From contig JAGWNY010000029.1 of NCBI GenBank assembly GCA_028872915.1, positions 1 through 37,572 of the forward strand: a stretch of 37,572 nucleotides of DNA. The letters are read 5' to 3'. The position numbers and the translations under genes are program-made. The DNA is from Verrucomicrobiota bacterium (GTDB lineage Bacteria > Verrucomicrobiota > Verrucomicrobiia > Limisphaerales > UBA11358). Below the pieces are notes generated by a model, which ran no database searches, was not told the origin of the DNA, and worked only from the letters and a program-made list of their open reading frames with translations. Shown here piece after piece: positions 27,551 through 36,687 of the stretch (positions within the stretch are counted from its first letter, which is position 1; every line of letters starts with the position of its first letter).

Positions 27551-27573
27551 GCGGGAAAAAGATGATTTCCCGC
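27551..27573 (+). promoter_or_regulatory. Perfect hairpin in the rpoD leader
   Basis: GCGGGAAA and TTTCCCGC form eight uninterrupted pairs around a seven-base loop, ending 33 bp before the rpoD start. No T-run follows, so it is not an intrinsic terminator. It could affect mRNA stability or ribosome access, or be a protein site. A smaller hairpin, GGCGA-AG-TCGCC, lies at 27508-27519. Confidence 0.45.
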
Positions 27574-27606
27574 TGAACCAAAGTAATCGAACAGGGTCTT
27601 ATTAAT

Positions 27607-29493
27607 ATGTTGCAACGCAAAAAATCGGCTTCGGCGGCCCAAAACGCGGAGAGGATGGCCCGCGAGGGACGGAATAACGCGGGAAAAACCGCGCCGGTGC
27701 GCCGCCGTTTTGTTATTACGAGCAGCGCCCGCCGCCATGCCGGGGGTTGGACGGATGGCAATGGCAACGGCAATGGAAAAAACAATGCCCAAGCCGGGCG
27801 GGAAAAGGCAGGCGCAGTGAGCGCTCCGGCTTTGTCGTCAACGGTGGATTTCACCGACACGATCAAGACGCTTCTGCATTTGGCGCAGGAGCACGGTTAC
27901 ATCACGTACGACGACATCAACGACATTCTGCCGGACAATCTCAGCCCTGATGATCTGGATGTGTTGCTTTCCAAACTGCGCAGCCTTGATGTCGAGATCG
28001 TGATGGATCAGGCCGAGGCGGAGCGCGCCGAACGCAGCCGCCAGCCCGAGCAGCCGCCCGACGAGGCGGACGACGACGCGCGCCTGGAAATTCTCGACGA
28101 CCCCGTCCGGATGTATATGAATCAAATGGGCAAGGTCCCGCTGCTTACGCGCGAGCAGGAGGTCGAAATTTGCAAAAAGATCGAAGAAGCGGAAATGGCG
28201 ATGAAAGGCATCGTCTATAGCCTGGGTTTCACGGCCAAGGAACATATTGCCATTGCGGAAAAATTGCTGTCCGAGCCGCCCAAGGAACGTTTTGACCGCG
28301 TGATCGTGGACAAGAAGATCGCCAATCGCGAGGGACATTTGCGCGATTTGAAGAAGCTCATTCGCAAAATCCAGACCCTGGATCGCAACGTGGATGCCAA
28401 GTATGCCTCGTGGCAAAAGACCAGCCAGAAAGGCCGGAAGGAAAAGCTGGACCGCGAGCTGAAGAAAATGAACGCCCGCTTGCGCGACATGTTTCCACAG
28501 TTTTTCTACAAGCAAAAAGTCGTCGAGGAAATGATTGTCGTGGCCGGCAACGTCCATGAAAAATTTCAGACCAGTCTCCGCCGTCTTCAGGAACTGGAAT
28601 CCCAGCGGTCCACGGCCGAACGCCGTGCGACGGCCGGGCACGAGCGCGACGTTATCCTGACCCTTGAGCGCTTTGTCCGAATGCCGCGCGAGGAATTTTT
28701 CAAGGCTTTTGGCGATTTGAAGGCCGCCGCCGACCGCGGCCTCAAGGCCAAGACCCACATGGCCGAAGCCAATCTCCGGCTCGTCGTCTCCGTGGCCAAA
28801 AAATACACCAATCGCGGGCAGTCGTTCCTCGATCTCATTCAGGAAGGCAATATCGGCCTCATGAAGGGGGTCGAGAAATTCGAATATCGCCGCGGCTACA
28901 AATTTTCCACCTACGCCATCTGGTGGATACGGCAGGCCATCACGCGGTCCATTGCCGATCAGGCCCGGACTATTCGCATCCCGGTGCACATGATCGAAAT
29001 CATGAACAAGCTTTGGCGCGCCCAGAAGCAGTTGACCCAGGAACTGGGCCGGGAGCCAACGCCGGAGGAATTGGCGGATGAAATGCACATGCCCGTTGTG
29101 CGCATCCATGCGCTGCTGAAGATGGCCCAGCAGCCGGTGTCCCTTCATGCGCCCGTTGGAGACGACGGCGACGTGAGCGTGGGCGATTTCATCGAGGACA
29201 AATCGGCGGAAAATCCGTCCGATGTCACCAGCTACAGCCTGCTTCGGGAGAAATTGAGCGACGTATTGACCACGTTGACCGAGCGTGAACGCAAGATACT
29301 CGAAATGCGGTTTGGCCTGCTGGACGGCTATGAGCGCACTCTTGAAGAGATTGGCAAGATGTACAACGTCACGCGTGAACGCATCCGGCAGATCGAAGCC
29401 AAGGCGCTCCGCAAGCTGCGTCATCCCACGCGCGTCCGCCATTTGCAAGGTTTCCTGGACACGCCGGAACCTGAAATGGCGACCACGGCATGA
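27607..29493 (+). CDS. rpoD: RNA polymerase primary sigma factor (sigma-70/RpoD)
   Basis: This 628-aa protein directs RNA polymerase to housekeeping promoters. The first 70 residues are basic and low in complexity with a [10 protein letters not shown] run. Region 1.1 follows (about 80-135; [20 protein letters not shown]), then region 1.2 (from 164; [20 protein letters not shown]). Region 2 lies near 388-460: [36 protein letters not shown] and [13 protein letters not shown], with core-binding and -10 recognition residues intact. Region 3 follows, and region 4.2 is from about 556: [15 protein letters not shown] and the helix-turn-helix [20 protein letters not shown]. It is complete and of the primary group. 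It follows ribF by 243 bp and converges on the kdp operon. Confidence 0.96.
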   Translation: MLQRKKSASAAQNAERMAREGRNNAGKTAPVRRRFVITSSARRHAGGWTDGNGNGNGKNNAQAGREKAGAVSAPALSSTVDFTDTIKTLLHLAQEHGYITYDDINDILPDNLSPDDLDVLLSKLRSLDVEIVMDQAEAERAERSRQPEQPPDEADDDARLEILDDPVRMYMNQMGKVPLLTREQEVEICKKIEEAEMAMKGIVYSLGFTAKEHIAIAEKLLSEPPKERFDRVIVDKKIANREGHLRDLKKLIRKIQTLDRNVDAKYASWQKTSQKGRKEKLDRELKKMNARLRDMFPQFFYKQKVVEEMIVVAGNVHEKFQTSLRRLQELESQRSTAERRATAGHERDVILTLERFVRMPREEFFKAFGDLKAAADRGLKAKTHMAEANLRLVVSVAKKYTNRGQSFLDLIQEGNIGLMKGVEKFEYRRGYKFSTYAIWWIRQAITRSIADQARTIRIPVHMIEIMNKLWRAQKQLTQELGREPTPEELADEMHMPVVRIHALLKMAQQPVSLHAPVGDDGDVSVGDFIEDKSAENPSDVTSYSLLREKLSDVLTTLTERERKILEMRFGLLDGYERTLEEIGKMYNVTRERIRQIEAKALRKLRHPTRVRHLQGFLDTPEPEMATTA

Positions 29494-29506
29494 TGTGATG
29501 GCCGGG

Positions 29507-29535
29507 GGAACGGGCGCCCGCCGGTTCCTGTTTTT
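29507..29535 (+). terminator. Rho-independent terminator after rpoD
   Basis: GGAACGGGCG pairs with CGCCGGTTCC with one internal mismatch, followed by TG and five T. It starts 13 bp after the rpoD stop. The T-run overlaps the stop codon of the convergent kdpD-like gene, so the two transcripts end at nearly the same point. Confidence 0.72.
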
Positions 29536-30667
29536 AATGCACCGGGTCCACGATGTGCAAATCTATGCCCGGCGCATGGTGCATGAAAAAATCAAGCACA
29601 TTGGGCCGCGTAAATTGCCACCAGCGCCGTTCGCTGGTCCCCAGCACCACCAGATGAATGTCCTGTTCGCGGCAGAACTTCAACAGCGCCTGGCAGACGT
29701 TCTGGTTTTCCAGCACGGTCACGCTGCCTCCCAGTTCCGTCGCCAGTTGCGCGTTATGCATGAATTGCCGTTGAAGGTCCGCCGGGATGCGCATGGGGTC
29801 CTCGTTTTTGCGCCTCACGTAAACCCCGATCCATTCGCGATTCAGCCGTCCCGCCAGCCGTGAGGCTGCTCGCAGCAGCTTCGCGGTCGTCGCCGGGTTG
29901 GTGCTGATGAAAACGGCGATCTTTTCGCTGACATCGGGAGGCGATTTCACTCCCAGTCGCGGACGGCGATCCAGGGCGTTGGCCGTTTCCCGCAACGCCA
30001 GCTCCCGCAACTCGTTCAGGTTATTCTCGGTAAAAAAATTATCCAGCGCCGCCGCCACCCGGTCCGGCGGATAAATTTTTCCCTGTTTCATGCGTTCGCG
30101 CAATTCCTCCGCGGTCAGGTCCACGTTGACAATCTGGTCGGCTTCCAAAACGAAGCGGTCGGGCACCCGCTCCCGCACGTCCACGCCCGTTGCGCGCAGG
30201 ACGGTGTCGTGGAGGCTTTCGAGGTGTTGGATGTTGAGGGCCGTGATGACGTTGATGCCGGTCAGCAGCAAATCATGCACTTCCAGGTAACGCTTGGGAT
30301 GCTGCGAGCCGGCCACGTTGGTGTAAGGCAGTTCGTCTATCACGCAGACCGTGGGATACCGCTTGAAAATTGCCTCCACATCGAGCACTTCGACGGTCGT
30401 GTTGCCGTGCGGCGCCTTTTTCGGCGGAATGATTTCCAGCCCTTCGAGGAGCGCCTCGGTCTCCTTGCGCCCATGCGTTTCAATCCATCCAATCACCACG
30501 TCCACCCCGGCTTTTTTCAGCCGATGCGCTTCCTGGAGCATTTCGTAGGTTTTACCCACGCCGGCGGCGTGTCCCAGATAAATCTTCAATTTTCCGAGCC
30601 GGCTTTTTTCGATCAGACGCAAAAAATCGTCCGGCGAAATCCGGTCATGCGTCCGGGGCGATTCCAT
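29534..30667 (-). CDS. kdpD: KdpD-like N-terminal protein (ATP-binding + universal stress domain, no kinase)
   Basis: Full KdpD is an approximately 900-aa sensor kinase for potassium. This complete 377-aa gene holds only its cytoplasmic N-terminal half. The KdpD domain has a Walker A-type GHAAGVGKT (residues 32-40), GWIETHGRKET, VCVIDELPYTNVAGSQH and LNIQHLESLHD. The USP-like domain (about 248-377) follows, ending GIDLHIVDPVH. No membrane segments, histidine-kinase domain or KdpE partner are present in the window. Standalone forms of similar length are known, for example from Anabaena. The residues S255-T-N and W279-I-G-V-Y sit where the c-di-AMP motif of S. aureus KdpD (SxS-X20-FTAxY, from memory) would lie, with partial agreement. 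It is last in the operon, 12 bp after kdpC. Confidence 0.92.
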   Translation of the reverse strand: MESPRTHDRISPDDFLRLIEKSRLGKLKIYLGHAAGVGKTYEMLQEAHRLKKAGVDVVIGWIETHGRKETEALLEGLEIIPPKKAPHGNTTVEVLDVEAIFKRYPTVCVIDELPYTNVAGSQHPKRYLEVHDLLLTGINVITALNIQHLESLHDTVLRATGVDVRERVPDRFVLEADQIVNVDLTAEELRERMKQGKIYPPDRVAAALDNFFTENNLNELRELALRETANALDRRPRLGVKSPPDVSEKIAVFISTNPATTAKLLRAASRLAGRLNREWIGVYVRRKNEDPMRIPADLQRQFMHNAQLATELGGSVTVLENQNVCQALLKFCREQDIHLVVLGTSERRWWQFTRPNVLDFFMHHAPGIDLHIVDPVH

Positions 30668-30679
30668 GCGGCCAAGAAA

Positions 30680-31300
30680 CTATTTTTGCGGGGGCGGGTC
30701 GAGTGCGAAATGACGGGCCAATTCATCCAGCGCGAAGTTCAGCGTCATCACGTTCACCCGCGGTTCGCCAAAGATGCCCCACTGGCGGCGGCGCGTGTTT
30801 TGGCGCACCAATTCCCGCACCTGCTGTTCCGGCAATCCGCGCGCCTTTGCCACGCGCGGCGCCTGCAACGCCGCGTTTTGCGGACTGATGTCGGGGTCCA
30901 GCCCGCTGCCCGACGCGGTGACGGCATCGGCCGGAACGACGGCATTCGCGGGCAGGCCGTTTTCGGCACGGTAGGCGGCCAGGCGTTGCGCGATTTGCGC
31001 GGCCAGCGCCTGGGAAGTCGGCCCCAGGTTGCTTCCTCCCGAATTCGCCGCGTCGTAGCCGTAGGCGCCCGCCGCCGAAGGCCGGGGATGAAAATATCCC
31101 GGAGCGGTGAAATCCTGGGCAATCAGGGCCGAGCCGCGGACCGTTCCCGACCCGTCCACGAGCAAACTGCCGTTGGCCTGGCGCGGAAACAGCAGGTGGG
31201 CCAAACCAAAGACAAGGAGCGGATACAACCCGCACAAAATGACGGCGAAGAACAGTGTGGCCATGAACGAGCGACCGAATTCCGCGAAAATGTTTTTCAT
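30680..31300 (-). CDS. kdpC: Potassium-transporting ATPase subunit KdpC
   Basis: KdpC is the single-span subunit that stabilises the KdpFABC complex and helps ATP binding by KdpB. The 206-aa protein has one N-terminal membrane helix (FMATLFFAVILCGLYPLLVF). It then shows family segments GSALIAQDFTAPGYFHPRPSA, NSGGSNLGPTS, DAVTASGSGLDPDISPQNA and VNVMTLNFALDEL. It begins 19 bp after kdpB, in the kdpFABCD order. Confidence 0.95.
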   Translation of the reverse strand: MKNIFAEFGRSFMATLFFAVILCGLYPLLVFGLAHLLFPRQANGSLLVDGSGTVRGSALIAQDFTAPGYFHPRPSAAGAYGYDAANSGGSNLGPTSQALAAQIAQRLAAYRAENGLPANAVVPADAVTASGSGLDPDISPQNAALQAPRVAKARGLPEQQVRELVRQNTRRRQWGIFGEPRVNVMTLNFALDELARHFALDPPPQK

Positions 31301-31319
31301 AATGATTATGGCGGGTTGA

Positions 31320-33344
31320 TTACGCGAGGCGCAATCCGGCGACGATCAGGTCAATGAGTTTGATGCCGATGAACGGCAGTATCATGCCCCATACGCCATA
31401 GATCATCAGATTGATCCGCAGGATTTGGGAGGCGCCCAGCGGACGGAATTTTACGCCGCGCAACGCCAGCGGAATGAGGGCGATGATGATGAGGGCGTTG
31501 AAAATGACCGCGCTTAAAATCGCGCTGTGCGCGTTATGCAACCGCATGACGTTCAGCGGCGCAACGGCTGGAAAGGTGGCCATGAGCATGGCCGGAATGA
31601 TGGCAAAATATTTCGCCACGTCGTTGGCGATGCTGAATGTTGTCAACGCGCCCCGGGTGATGAGCAGTTGCTTTCCGATTTCAATGATCTCGAGCAGCTT
31701 GGTCGGATTGGAGTCCAAATCCACCATGTTGCCCGCTTCCTTGGCTGCCTGTGTTCCGGTGTTCATGGCCACGCCCACGTCCGCCTGCGCCAGCGCCGGA
31801 GCGTCATTCGTTCCGTCGCCGATCATGGCAATCATCCGGCCTCCCTGCTGCTCGCGCCGGATCAACTCCAGTTTGTCTTCCGGCTTGGCCTCGGCCAGAA
31901 AATCGTCCACGCCCGCCTCGTGCGCAATGGCCGCCGCCGTCAGCTTGTTGTCTCCGGTAATCATCACCGTGCGCACACCCATCGCCCGGAATCGTTTGAA
32001 CCGGTCGGACAGGCCGCCCTTCACGATGTCCTTGAGGTGAACGACACCAAGCGTTCGTTCCCTGGTGGCCACAACCAGCGGCGTGCCTCCGGACAACGAA
32101 ATGCCTTCGATTATTTTTTCCACTTCGGACGGCAGTGTTCCGCCGGCAAATTGCCGGAGGGCATTTGCCGCCCCTTTCCGGATTTGCCTCCCTTCGAAAT
32201 CGGCCCCGCTCATCCGCGTCTGCGCCGTAAAGGGAACGAATCGCGCCTGCGGCATTTCATGAATTGTACGGGCGCGAATGCCAAATTGCTTGGCCAGAAC
32301 CACGATGCTCCGGCCTTCGGGCGTTTCGTCGGCCAGGGACGCCAATTGCGCCGCGTCGGCCAGTTCCTGCTCCGTGACACCCCCGGCGGGCAAAAAGGCC
32401 ACCGCCTGCCGGTTGCCCATCGTGATGGTCCCCGTCTTGTCCAGGAGGAGCACGTCCACGTCGCCCGCCGCTTCCACCGCCCGCCCGCTCATCGCCAGGA
32501 CGTTTCGCTGCAACAACCGGTCCATGCCGGCGATGCCAATGGCGCTCATCAATCCGCCAATGGTCGTCGGGATGAGACAAACCAAAAGTGAGATCAGCAC
32601 CGGATTCAAAAAATCCACGCCCGAATAAAGGCCAAAGGGCTTCAGCGTGACGACGGCCAGCAAAAAAACCACCGTCAGCGCCGACAAGAGGATGGTCAGC
32701 GCGATCTCGTTCGGGGTCTTTTGCCGGCTCGCCCCCTCCACCAGCAAAATCATGCGGTCCAGAAATCCTTCCCCCGGATTGGCGGTGATGCGGACTGTGA
32801 TTTCGTCGGAGAGCACGCGGGTGCCGCCGGTCACGGCGCTGCGGTCGCCGCCAGCCTCGCGAATGACTGGCGCCGATTCTCCCGTGATGGCCGATTCATC
32901 CACCGTTGCCGCCCCGGAAATGATTTCGCCATCGGCGGGGATGATTTCGCCGGCGCGAACCACCACCACGTCGCCTTTGCGCAGCGCGTCGGCGTCCACG
33001 GTTTCCACGGTTTCCGTGTTTTCACCCCCGGCCAATTTGTTTCCGGTCGCCCGCGTGCGGGTGGCCCGCAGGGCCTTCGCCTGCGCCTTGCCCCGCCCCT
33101 CGGCAACGGCTTCGGCAAAATTCGCAAATAGGACCGTAAACCACAGCCAAATCGCGATTTGGGTCACAAACAACGTCTGGCCTGGCGACCGAAACGCGTC
33201 CACCGAACTGATGGCCGCGCCGATCATGGTCACGAACATGACCGGGTTTTTTATCATCAGTCGCGGGTTCAATTTGATGAACGCCTGCAAGGCTGCCTGG
33301 CGCAGAATCTTCGGATCAAAAATGGAAACAGATTTGTTTGCCAT
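31320..33344 (-). CDS. kdpB: Potassium-transporting ATPase ATP-binding subunit KdpB
   Basis: This P-type ATPase energises potassium import. The 674-aa protein contains the phosphorylation motif DKTGTIT with Asp302, the actuator TGES at 154-157, the hinge [16 protein letters not shown], and membrane segments at each end. Ser157 corresponds to the serine whose phosphorylation inhibits E. coli KdpB (Ser162), so that control may be retained. It begins three bases after the kdpA stop. All key residues expected of an active pump are present. Confidence 0.97.
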   Translation of the reverse strand: MANKSVSIFDPKILRQAALQAFIKLNPRLMIKNPVMFVTMIGAAISSVDAFRSPGQTLFVTQIAIWLWFTVLFANFAEAVAEGRGKAQAKALRATRTRATGNKLAGGENTETVETVDADALRKGDVVVVRAGEIIPADGEIISGAATVDESAITGESAPVIREAGGDRSAVTGGTRVLSDEITVRITANPGEGFLDRMILLVEGASRQKTPNEIALTILLSALTVVFLLAVVTLKPFGLYSGVDFLNPVLISLLVCLIPTTIGGLMSAIGIAGMDRLLQRNVLAMSGRAVEAAGDVDVLLLDKTGTITMGNRQAVAFLPAGGVTEQELADAAQLASLADETPEGRSIVVLAKQFGIRARTIHEMPQARFVPFTAQTRMSGADFEGRQIRKGAANALRQFAGGTLPSEVEKIIEGISLSGGTPLVVATRERTLGVVHLKDIVKGGLSDRFKRFRAMGVRTVMITGDNKLTAAAIAHEAGVDDFLAEAKPEDKLELIRREQQGGRMIAMIGDGTNDAPALAQADVGVAMNTGTQAAKEAGNMVDLDSNPTKLLEIIEIGKQLLITRGALTTFSIANDVAKYFAIIPAMLMATFPAVAPLNVMRLHNAHSAILSAVIFNALIIIALIPLALRGVKFRPLGASQILRINLMIYGVWGMILPFIGIKLIDLIVAGLRLA

Positions 33345-33347
33345 AAA

Positions 33348-35147
33348 TCAAAACACGTGTCCTTGCAGCATCAGGAAATGCTCGACAATCGGGCCGATCG
33401 CCAAAGCCGGCAAAAACGTGAGCGCTCCGACCAAAACCACCGTTCCCACCAGCAGCACTACAAACGTCACGCCGCTCACGGGAAACGTGCCAACACTGGC
33501 AGGAACGATTTTTTTTCTTGACAGCGACCCGGCGAGCGCCAGTAGCGGCACAATCATGCCGAATCGGCCAAGCAGCATGTCAATGCCCAGCGTGGTGTCA
33601 TACCATGGCGTATTGGCGTTGAGGCCCGCAAACGCGCTTCCGTTGTTGCCCGCCCCCGAGGTATAGGCGTAAAGAATTTCGCTCAAGCCGTGCGGTCCGG
33701 CATTGTTCAGGCCGGCCTTTCCCCAGTCGCTTGCGCAGGCCCAGGCGGTGAAACCCAGGATGAGAAACGCCAGGATAACAAACGCCAGCATGACCATTTT
33801 TACGTCATAGGCTTCGATTTTTTTGCCCAGATACTCCGGTGTGCGCCCGACCATTAATCCGGCAATGAACACCGCCAGAATCACAAAAATCAACATGCCG
33901 TACAGACCCGCCCCTACGCCGCCAAAAATCACTTCCCCGGTTTGAATGTTGAACAGCGGCACCAGGCCGCCCAGGGGTGTGAAGGAATCGTGCATGGAAT
34001 TGACGGCGCCGCATGAGGCGTCGGTCGTTACGGTGGCGAACAGCGCCGAATCGAATATCCCGAACCGCGCTTCCTTGCCTTCCATATTCCCATCGGCGAT
34101 GGCCACGCCCAGTTTTTGGTGGATCGGATTGCCTCTGGCCTCCGCCCACCAGCAGACCATAACGCCCGCCAGGAACATCGTGAACATGGCCGTCCACACC
34201 GCCCAGCCATGTTTCTGGTTCTTCGTTTCGCGGCCCAAATGACAGGTCAGAGCGCTGCCGATGCACAGCAGCGCCAGCATCTGCACGAAGTTCGACAGCG
34301 GCGTGGGGTTTTCGAATGGATGGGCCGCATTTGCATTTGTATAACCGCCGCCATTCGTGCCCAGCATCTTAATGGCGATCTGCGAAGCCATGGGGCCTTG
34401 CACAATTGTTTGCGTGGCGAGCGTCTGGTTGACCATCACCGGGTTGCCCTTGGCGTCCGTAACCGGTTTGCCGTTTTCATCCGTTTTCTGGACGGAGATC
34501 GTTTGCGGCTCAATGAGTCTGGCCACGGTGTAAGGCTTGAAATTTTGGATCATGCCTTGGGAAACAAGAAACACCGCCAGCACAACGCAGATTGGCAATA
34601 GCAGGAGGAACATGATGCGGGTGATGTCCACCCAGAAATTTCCAATCGTTTCGGCCGTTTGCCTCGCCACCCCGCGGACCAGCGCGCCCGCGATGGCTAT
34701 GCCGACGGCGGCGGAAAAGAAATTGTGGATGGCCAGCCCCGCCATTTGCGAGAAATAGGACATCGTGGCTTCGCCGCCGTAGCTTTGCCAGTTCGTGTTG
34801 GTTGTGAAACTCACCGCCGTGTTGAATGCCAGGTGCGGCGCCAGCGCCCCCAGCTTCTGCGGATTGAGTGGCAGGTAAAATTGCAGGCGCAAAATCGCGT
34901 AGGTAAAAAGGCAACTGACAAGGCTGAACGCGAGCATTGCAAACGTATATTGCTTCCAATCATGTTCGCGCGCCGGGTCCACGCGCAGGACGCGGTAGGT
35001 CAATTTTTCGAGCGGACGCATCACGGGATCGAGCCAGGTGCGGCCCCCGGGATCGAGCACGCGGTTAATCCACAAACCAAGCGGCTTGGTGACAAGCACG
35101 AGCGCGGCAACGTAAACCGCCAGCTCCAGCCATTGATGCGGGTTCAT
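33348..35147 (-). CDS. kdpA: Potassium-transporting ATPase potassium-binding subunit KdpA
   Basis: KdpA is the channel-like subunit of the pump. The 599-aa protein has about ten membrane helices and the four selectivity-filter-like loops. These are seen around SFTTNTNWQSYGGE (113-126), GTNGGGYTNANAAHPFENPT, SCGAVNSMHDSFTPLGG and GAGNNGSAFAGL. A soluble insertion (about residues 205-265) carries QTISVQKTDENGKPV, as usual in the family. The start ATG has a good AGGGAG site four bases upstream. It follows kdpF by nine bases. Confidence 0.97.
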   Translation of the reverse strand: MNPHQWLELAVYVAALVLVTKPLGLWINRVLDPGGRTWLDPVMRPLEKLTYRVLRVDPAREHDWKQYTFAMLAFSLVSCLFTYAILRLQFYLPLNPQKLGALAPHLAFNTAVSFTTNTNWQSYGGEATMSYFSQMAGLAIHNFFSAAVGIAIAGALVRGVARQTAETIGNFWVDITRIMFLLLLPICVVLAVFLVSQGMIQNFKPYTVARLIEPQTISVQKTDENGKPVTDAKGNPVMVNQTLATQTIVQGPMASQIAIKMLGTNGGGYTNANAAHPFENPTPLSNFVQMLALLCIGSALTCHLGRETKNQKHGWAVWTAMFTMFLAGVMVCWWAEARGNPIHQKLGVAIADGNMEGKEARFGIFDSALFATVTTDASCGAVNSMHDSFTPLGGLVPLFNIQTGEVIFGGVGAGLYGMLIFVILAVFIAGLMVGRTPEYLGKKIEAYDVKMVMLAFVILAFLILGFTAWACASDWGKAGLNNAGPHGLSEILYAYTSGAGNNGSAFAGLNANTPWYDTTLGIDMLLGRFGMIVPLLALAGSLSRKKIVPASVGTFPVSGVTFVVLLVGTVVLVGALTFLPALAIGPIVEHFLMLQGHVF

Positions 35148-35156
35148 AAACTCCCT

Positions 35157-35240
35157 TTAGAACTTTTCGGGCCGCAGCATGGCGTAAAGCAAATAGCCGC
35201 AGAGCGCCGTGGAAATGATTCCCAGAATGACGTTTTCCAT
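35157..35240 (-). CDS. kdpF: KdpF, small membrane subunit of the potassium pump (27 aa)
   Basis: KdpF stabilises the Kdp complex as a single membrane helix. The 27 residues run MENVILGIISTALCGYLLYA then MLRPEKF, and the Pro-Glu-x-Phe ending is typical of KdpF. It lies directly before kdpA, its usual place. It starts 12 bases after the stop of another 27-aa peptide. Confidence 0.88.
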   Translation of the reverse strand: MENVILGIISTALCGYLLYAMLRPEKF

Positions 35241-35252
35241 AAAAGCGCGGAA

Positions 35253-35336
35253 TTACAATTTTTCACAGCCACAGGCGTACAGCGCCAGTGCGGCAAAAAT
35301 GAAGATCACCATCGCGATATAAATAATGTCCGGCAT
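35253..35336 (-). CDS. 27-aa membrane peptide at the head of the kdp operon
   Basis: The peptide reads MPDIIYIAMVIFIFAALALY then ACGCEKL: one hydrophobic helix and a short tail with a Cys-x-Cys and Glu-Lys-Leu end. An A/G-rich AGGATGGAA stretch precedes the ATG. It is the first coding frame after the riboswitch. I recall similar unannotated small proteins with a (G/A)C(D/E)(R/K)L ending upstream of kdpF in other genomes, but cannot confirm this here. It is not KdpF itself, since that follows. It may be an extra pump subunit or a leader peptide. Confidence 0.7.
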   Translation of the reverse strand: MPDIIYIAMVIFIFAALALYACGCEKL

Positions 35337-35435
35337 ATTTCCATCCTGGCGGAGGCGGCGCCGTTGGCGCAAGACCTTGCCACGGTTTTGTTCGGGGGTG
35401 AACACGAAAATCGCCTTTGCGGGTTCGCCCTTCCA

Positions 35436-35586
35436 AATGCCTGCGAGATTAGCTGTCGGGCTTGGCCTTGAAAGTGGCCTGGGAACCGTTTTCTCCGGTA
35501 CCGTTCGCCCCGTCCTCAATTATCGAGGATTGTTGGGTCTCCCGCATCCGGCTTCAGGAAGGAAACCGGATTTCGGCTGCAACATT
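35436..35586 (-). promoter_or_regulatory. ydaO/yuaA-type cyclic di-AMP riboswitch upstream of the kdp operon
   Basis: On the reverse strand the conserved blocks of the ydaO class appear in order. GCCGAA is followed by a hairpin ATCCGG/CCGGAT, then GCGGGAGACCCAA, a TCCTC/GAGGA hairpin and GGGGCGAA. Two further hairpins follow (GGTACCG/CGGTTCC and GGCC/GGCC), and finally AGCCCGACAGCTAATCTCG and CAGGC. P1 can form between AATG-TTGC (35579-35586) and GCAGGCATT (35436-35444). Compared from memory with B. subtilis ydaO (GCGGGGGACCCAA, GGGGTGAAT, CAGCTAACCTCGTAAGC), the match is close. It lies about 100 nt before the first small kdp ORF. Such riboswitches usually turn potassium importers off when c-di-AMP is high. 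No clear intrinsic terminator follows, so control may be at translation or by Rho; that is inference. Confidence 0.85.
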
Positions 35587-35589
35587 GCC

Positions 35590-35618
35590 AATCAATCATC
35601 ACCTTCGAAATTTGTCAA
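35590..35618 (-). promoter_or_regulatory. Candidate promoter for the kdp operon
   Basis: A perfect TTGACA lies at 35613-35618 on the reverse strand. A weak TTGATT can serve as -10 about 17 bases downstream. Transcription would then begin near 35583-35588, right at the first strand of riboswitch helix P1. The position supports both calls, although the -10 is poor. Confidence 0.5.
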
Positions 35619-35679
35619 CGTATGTATCTTATTGCGAATAAACATGTTAAGAATGTCGTTGCAGAAAAACCCGGCCCGT

Positions 35680-36687
35680 TCAAAACGTCAGCAGGTCAAG
35701 CAGCCGTATTCCTTCGTTGGCCAGTTCCCAATGCCCGCGACGTTTAACAACGAGCCGCCGGCACGGATTTGCCTTTTCGACCGCTTCATTGACGGAAACC
35801 AATTGAAATCTGGCCCGCCCTTTTATTTCCGATGCCGCCAGGGGCATCAGCGCAAACGGCACCCCATTGTAATTGATCGCCATTTCATAGCCGGCCACCC
35901 CTTGTTTTTGCGCGACGGGATTCGGCGTCACGAGCATGGGATAACGTTTTAGGTAGGGAAAATGCGCGGCGCGCACGATCACGCGGCACAGCGCCGTCTG
36001 GTTCCGGATATAATTCAACAGGCTGAATTTGGGACCCAACGCGCGTTCCTGGAGAAAAATATCGCGCTCATCCAGGGCAAACAGGTTAAGGCCGTTCCAT
36101 TGGCCATGATCATTGCGTTCACCGCGGAAATTTTTCTTAAACCAAATCGCAAAACGATCGTTGAAGAACACGTTCAATTCGAAGTGAACGTGCGCACGCC
36201 ACTTGGGAATCCAGCCCGTGTCAGAGGTGCGCCCCATGGTGGCGATGACGTCGCCGGCCTTGACCGCTTCGCCGACTTTCAAGCCCGGGGCAATGGCGCT
36301 TAAGTGGGCGTAAACTGAATAAATTTCGATCCCTTCGATGACGTGACGAATAACGATGTAGTTTCCGTAGTTGGAGAGACCCGGACGGTCCGAAAAATAA
36401 ACCACCGTTCCATCGGCCGCGGCCATGATGGGGTCCGCGGGTTCGCCCCGGCGGTCTGTTTGCAGGTGACGGATATCCAGCCCTTCATGCATCCGCCAGC
36501 CGTTATCGCGCACGCAGCCAAAGCCGCCGCTGGTCCAGGGCTTGTCCGCTTCGGTCGGGGCGAAAAATTTCAACTCGGCGCCCGGAACGAACAGATTGGT
36601 GTTGGCTGTCGGAAAGCGAAACGGAAACTGTGCCGAGGCGGCAACGCAGCAAAACAAGGCGGGCAGACAAATGAATGTCGCTTTCAA
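35680..36687 (-). CDS. Secreted M23-family (LytM-type) metallopeptidase
   Basis: This 335-aa protein has a signal peptide (KATFICLPALFCCVAASA, cleavage near ASAQ). The M23 zinc-site motifs are HEGLDIR (HxxxD) and HVHFEL (HxH), with an intervening DGTVVYFSDRPGLSNYGNYI and SVYAHLS. M23 enzymes cleave peptide bridges in peptidoglycan or act as scaffolds; here the zinc ligands are intact. About 150 residues after the peptidase domain show no family I recognise. It starts with TTG at 36687, four bases inside the upstream lipoprotein gene (TTGA), and the signal peptide supports this start. The kdp riboswitch begins about 94 bp after its stop, so it lies upstream of, not under, that switch. Confidence 0.87.
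   Translation of the reverse strand: MKATFICLPALFCCVAASAQFPFRFPTANTNLFVPGAELKFFAPTEADKPWTSGGFGCVRDNGWRMHEGLDIRHLQTDRRGEPADPIMAAADGTVVYFSDRPGLSNYGNYIVIRHVIEGIEIYSVYAHLSAIAPGLKVGEAVKAGDVIATMGRTSDTGWIPKWRAHVHFELNVFFNDRFAIWFKKNFRGERNDHGQWNGLNLFALDERDIFLQERALGPKFSLLNYIRNQTALCRVIVRAAHFPYLKRYPMLVTPNPVAQKQGVAGYEMAINYNGVPFALMPLAASEIKGRARFQLVSVNEAVEKANPCRRLVVKRRGHWELANEGIRLLDLLTF

Noticed and set aside
26407..27606. FMN riboswitch near ribF
   Set aside because: None of the conserved RFN blocks was seen in the short gap before ribF or in the region after it.
27838..29448. 536-aa open frame antisense to rpoD
   Set aside because: The sense frame encodes all sigma-70 regions; the antisense product has no recognisable motif.
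35157..35336. The two 27-aa frames as one split or duplicated kdpF
   Set aside because: Their sequences and tails differ; only the second has the KdpF-type PEKF ending, so they are treated as separate genes.
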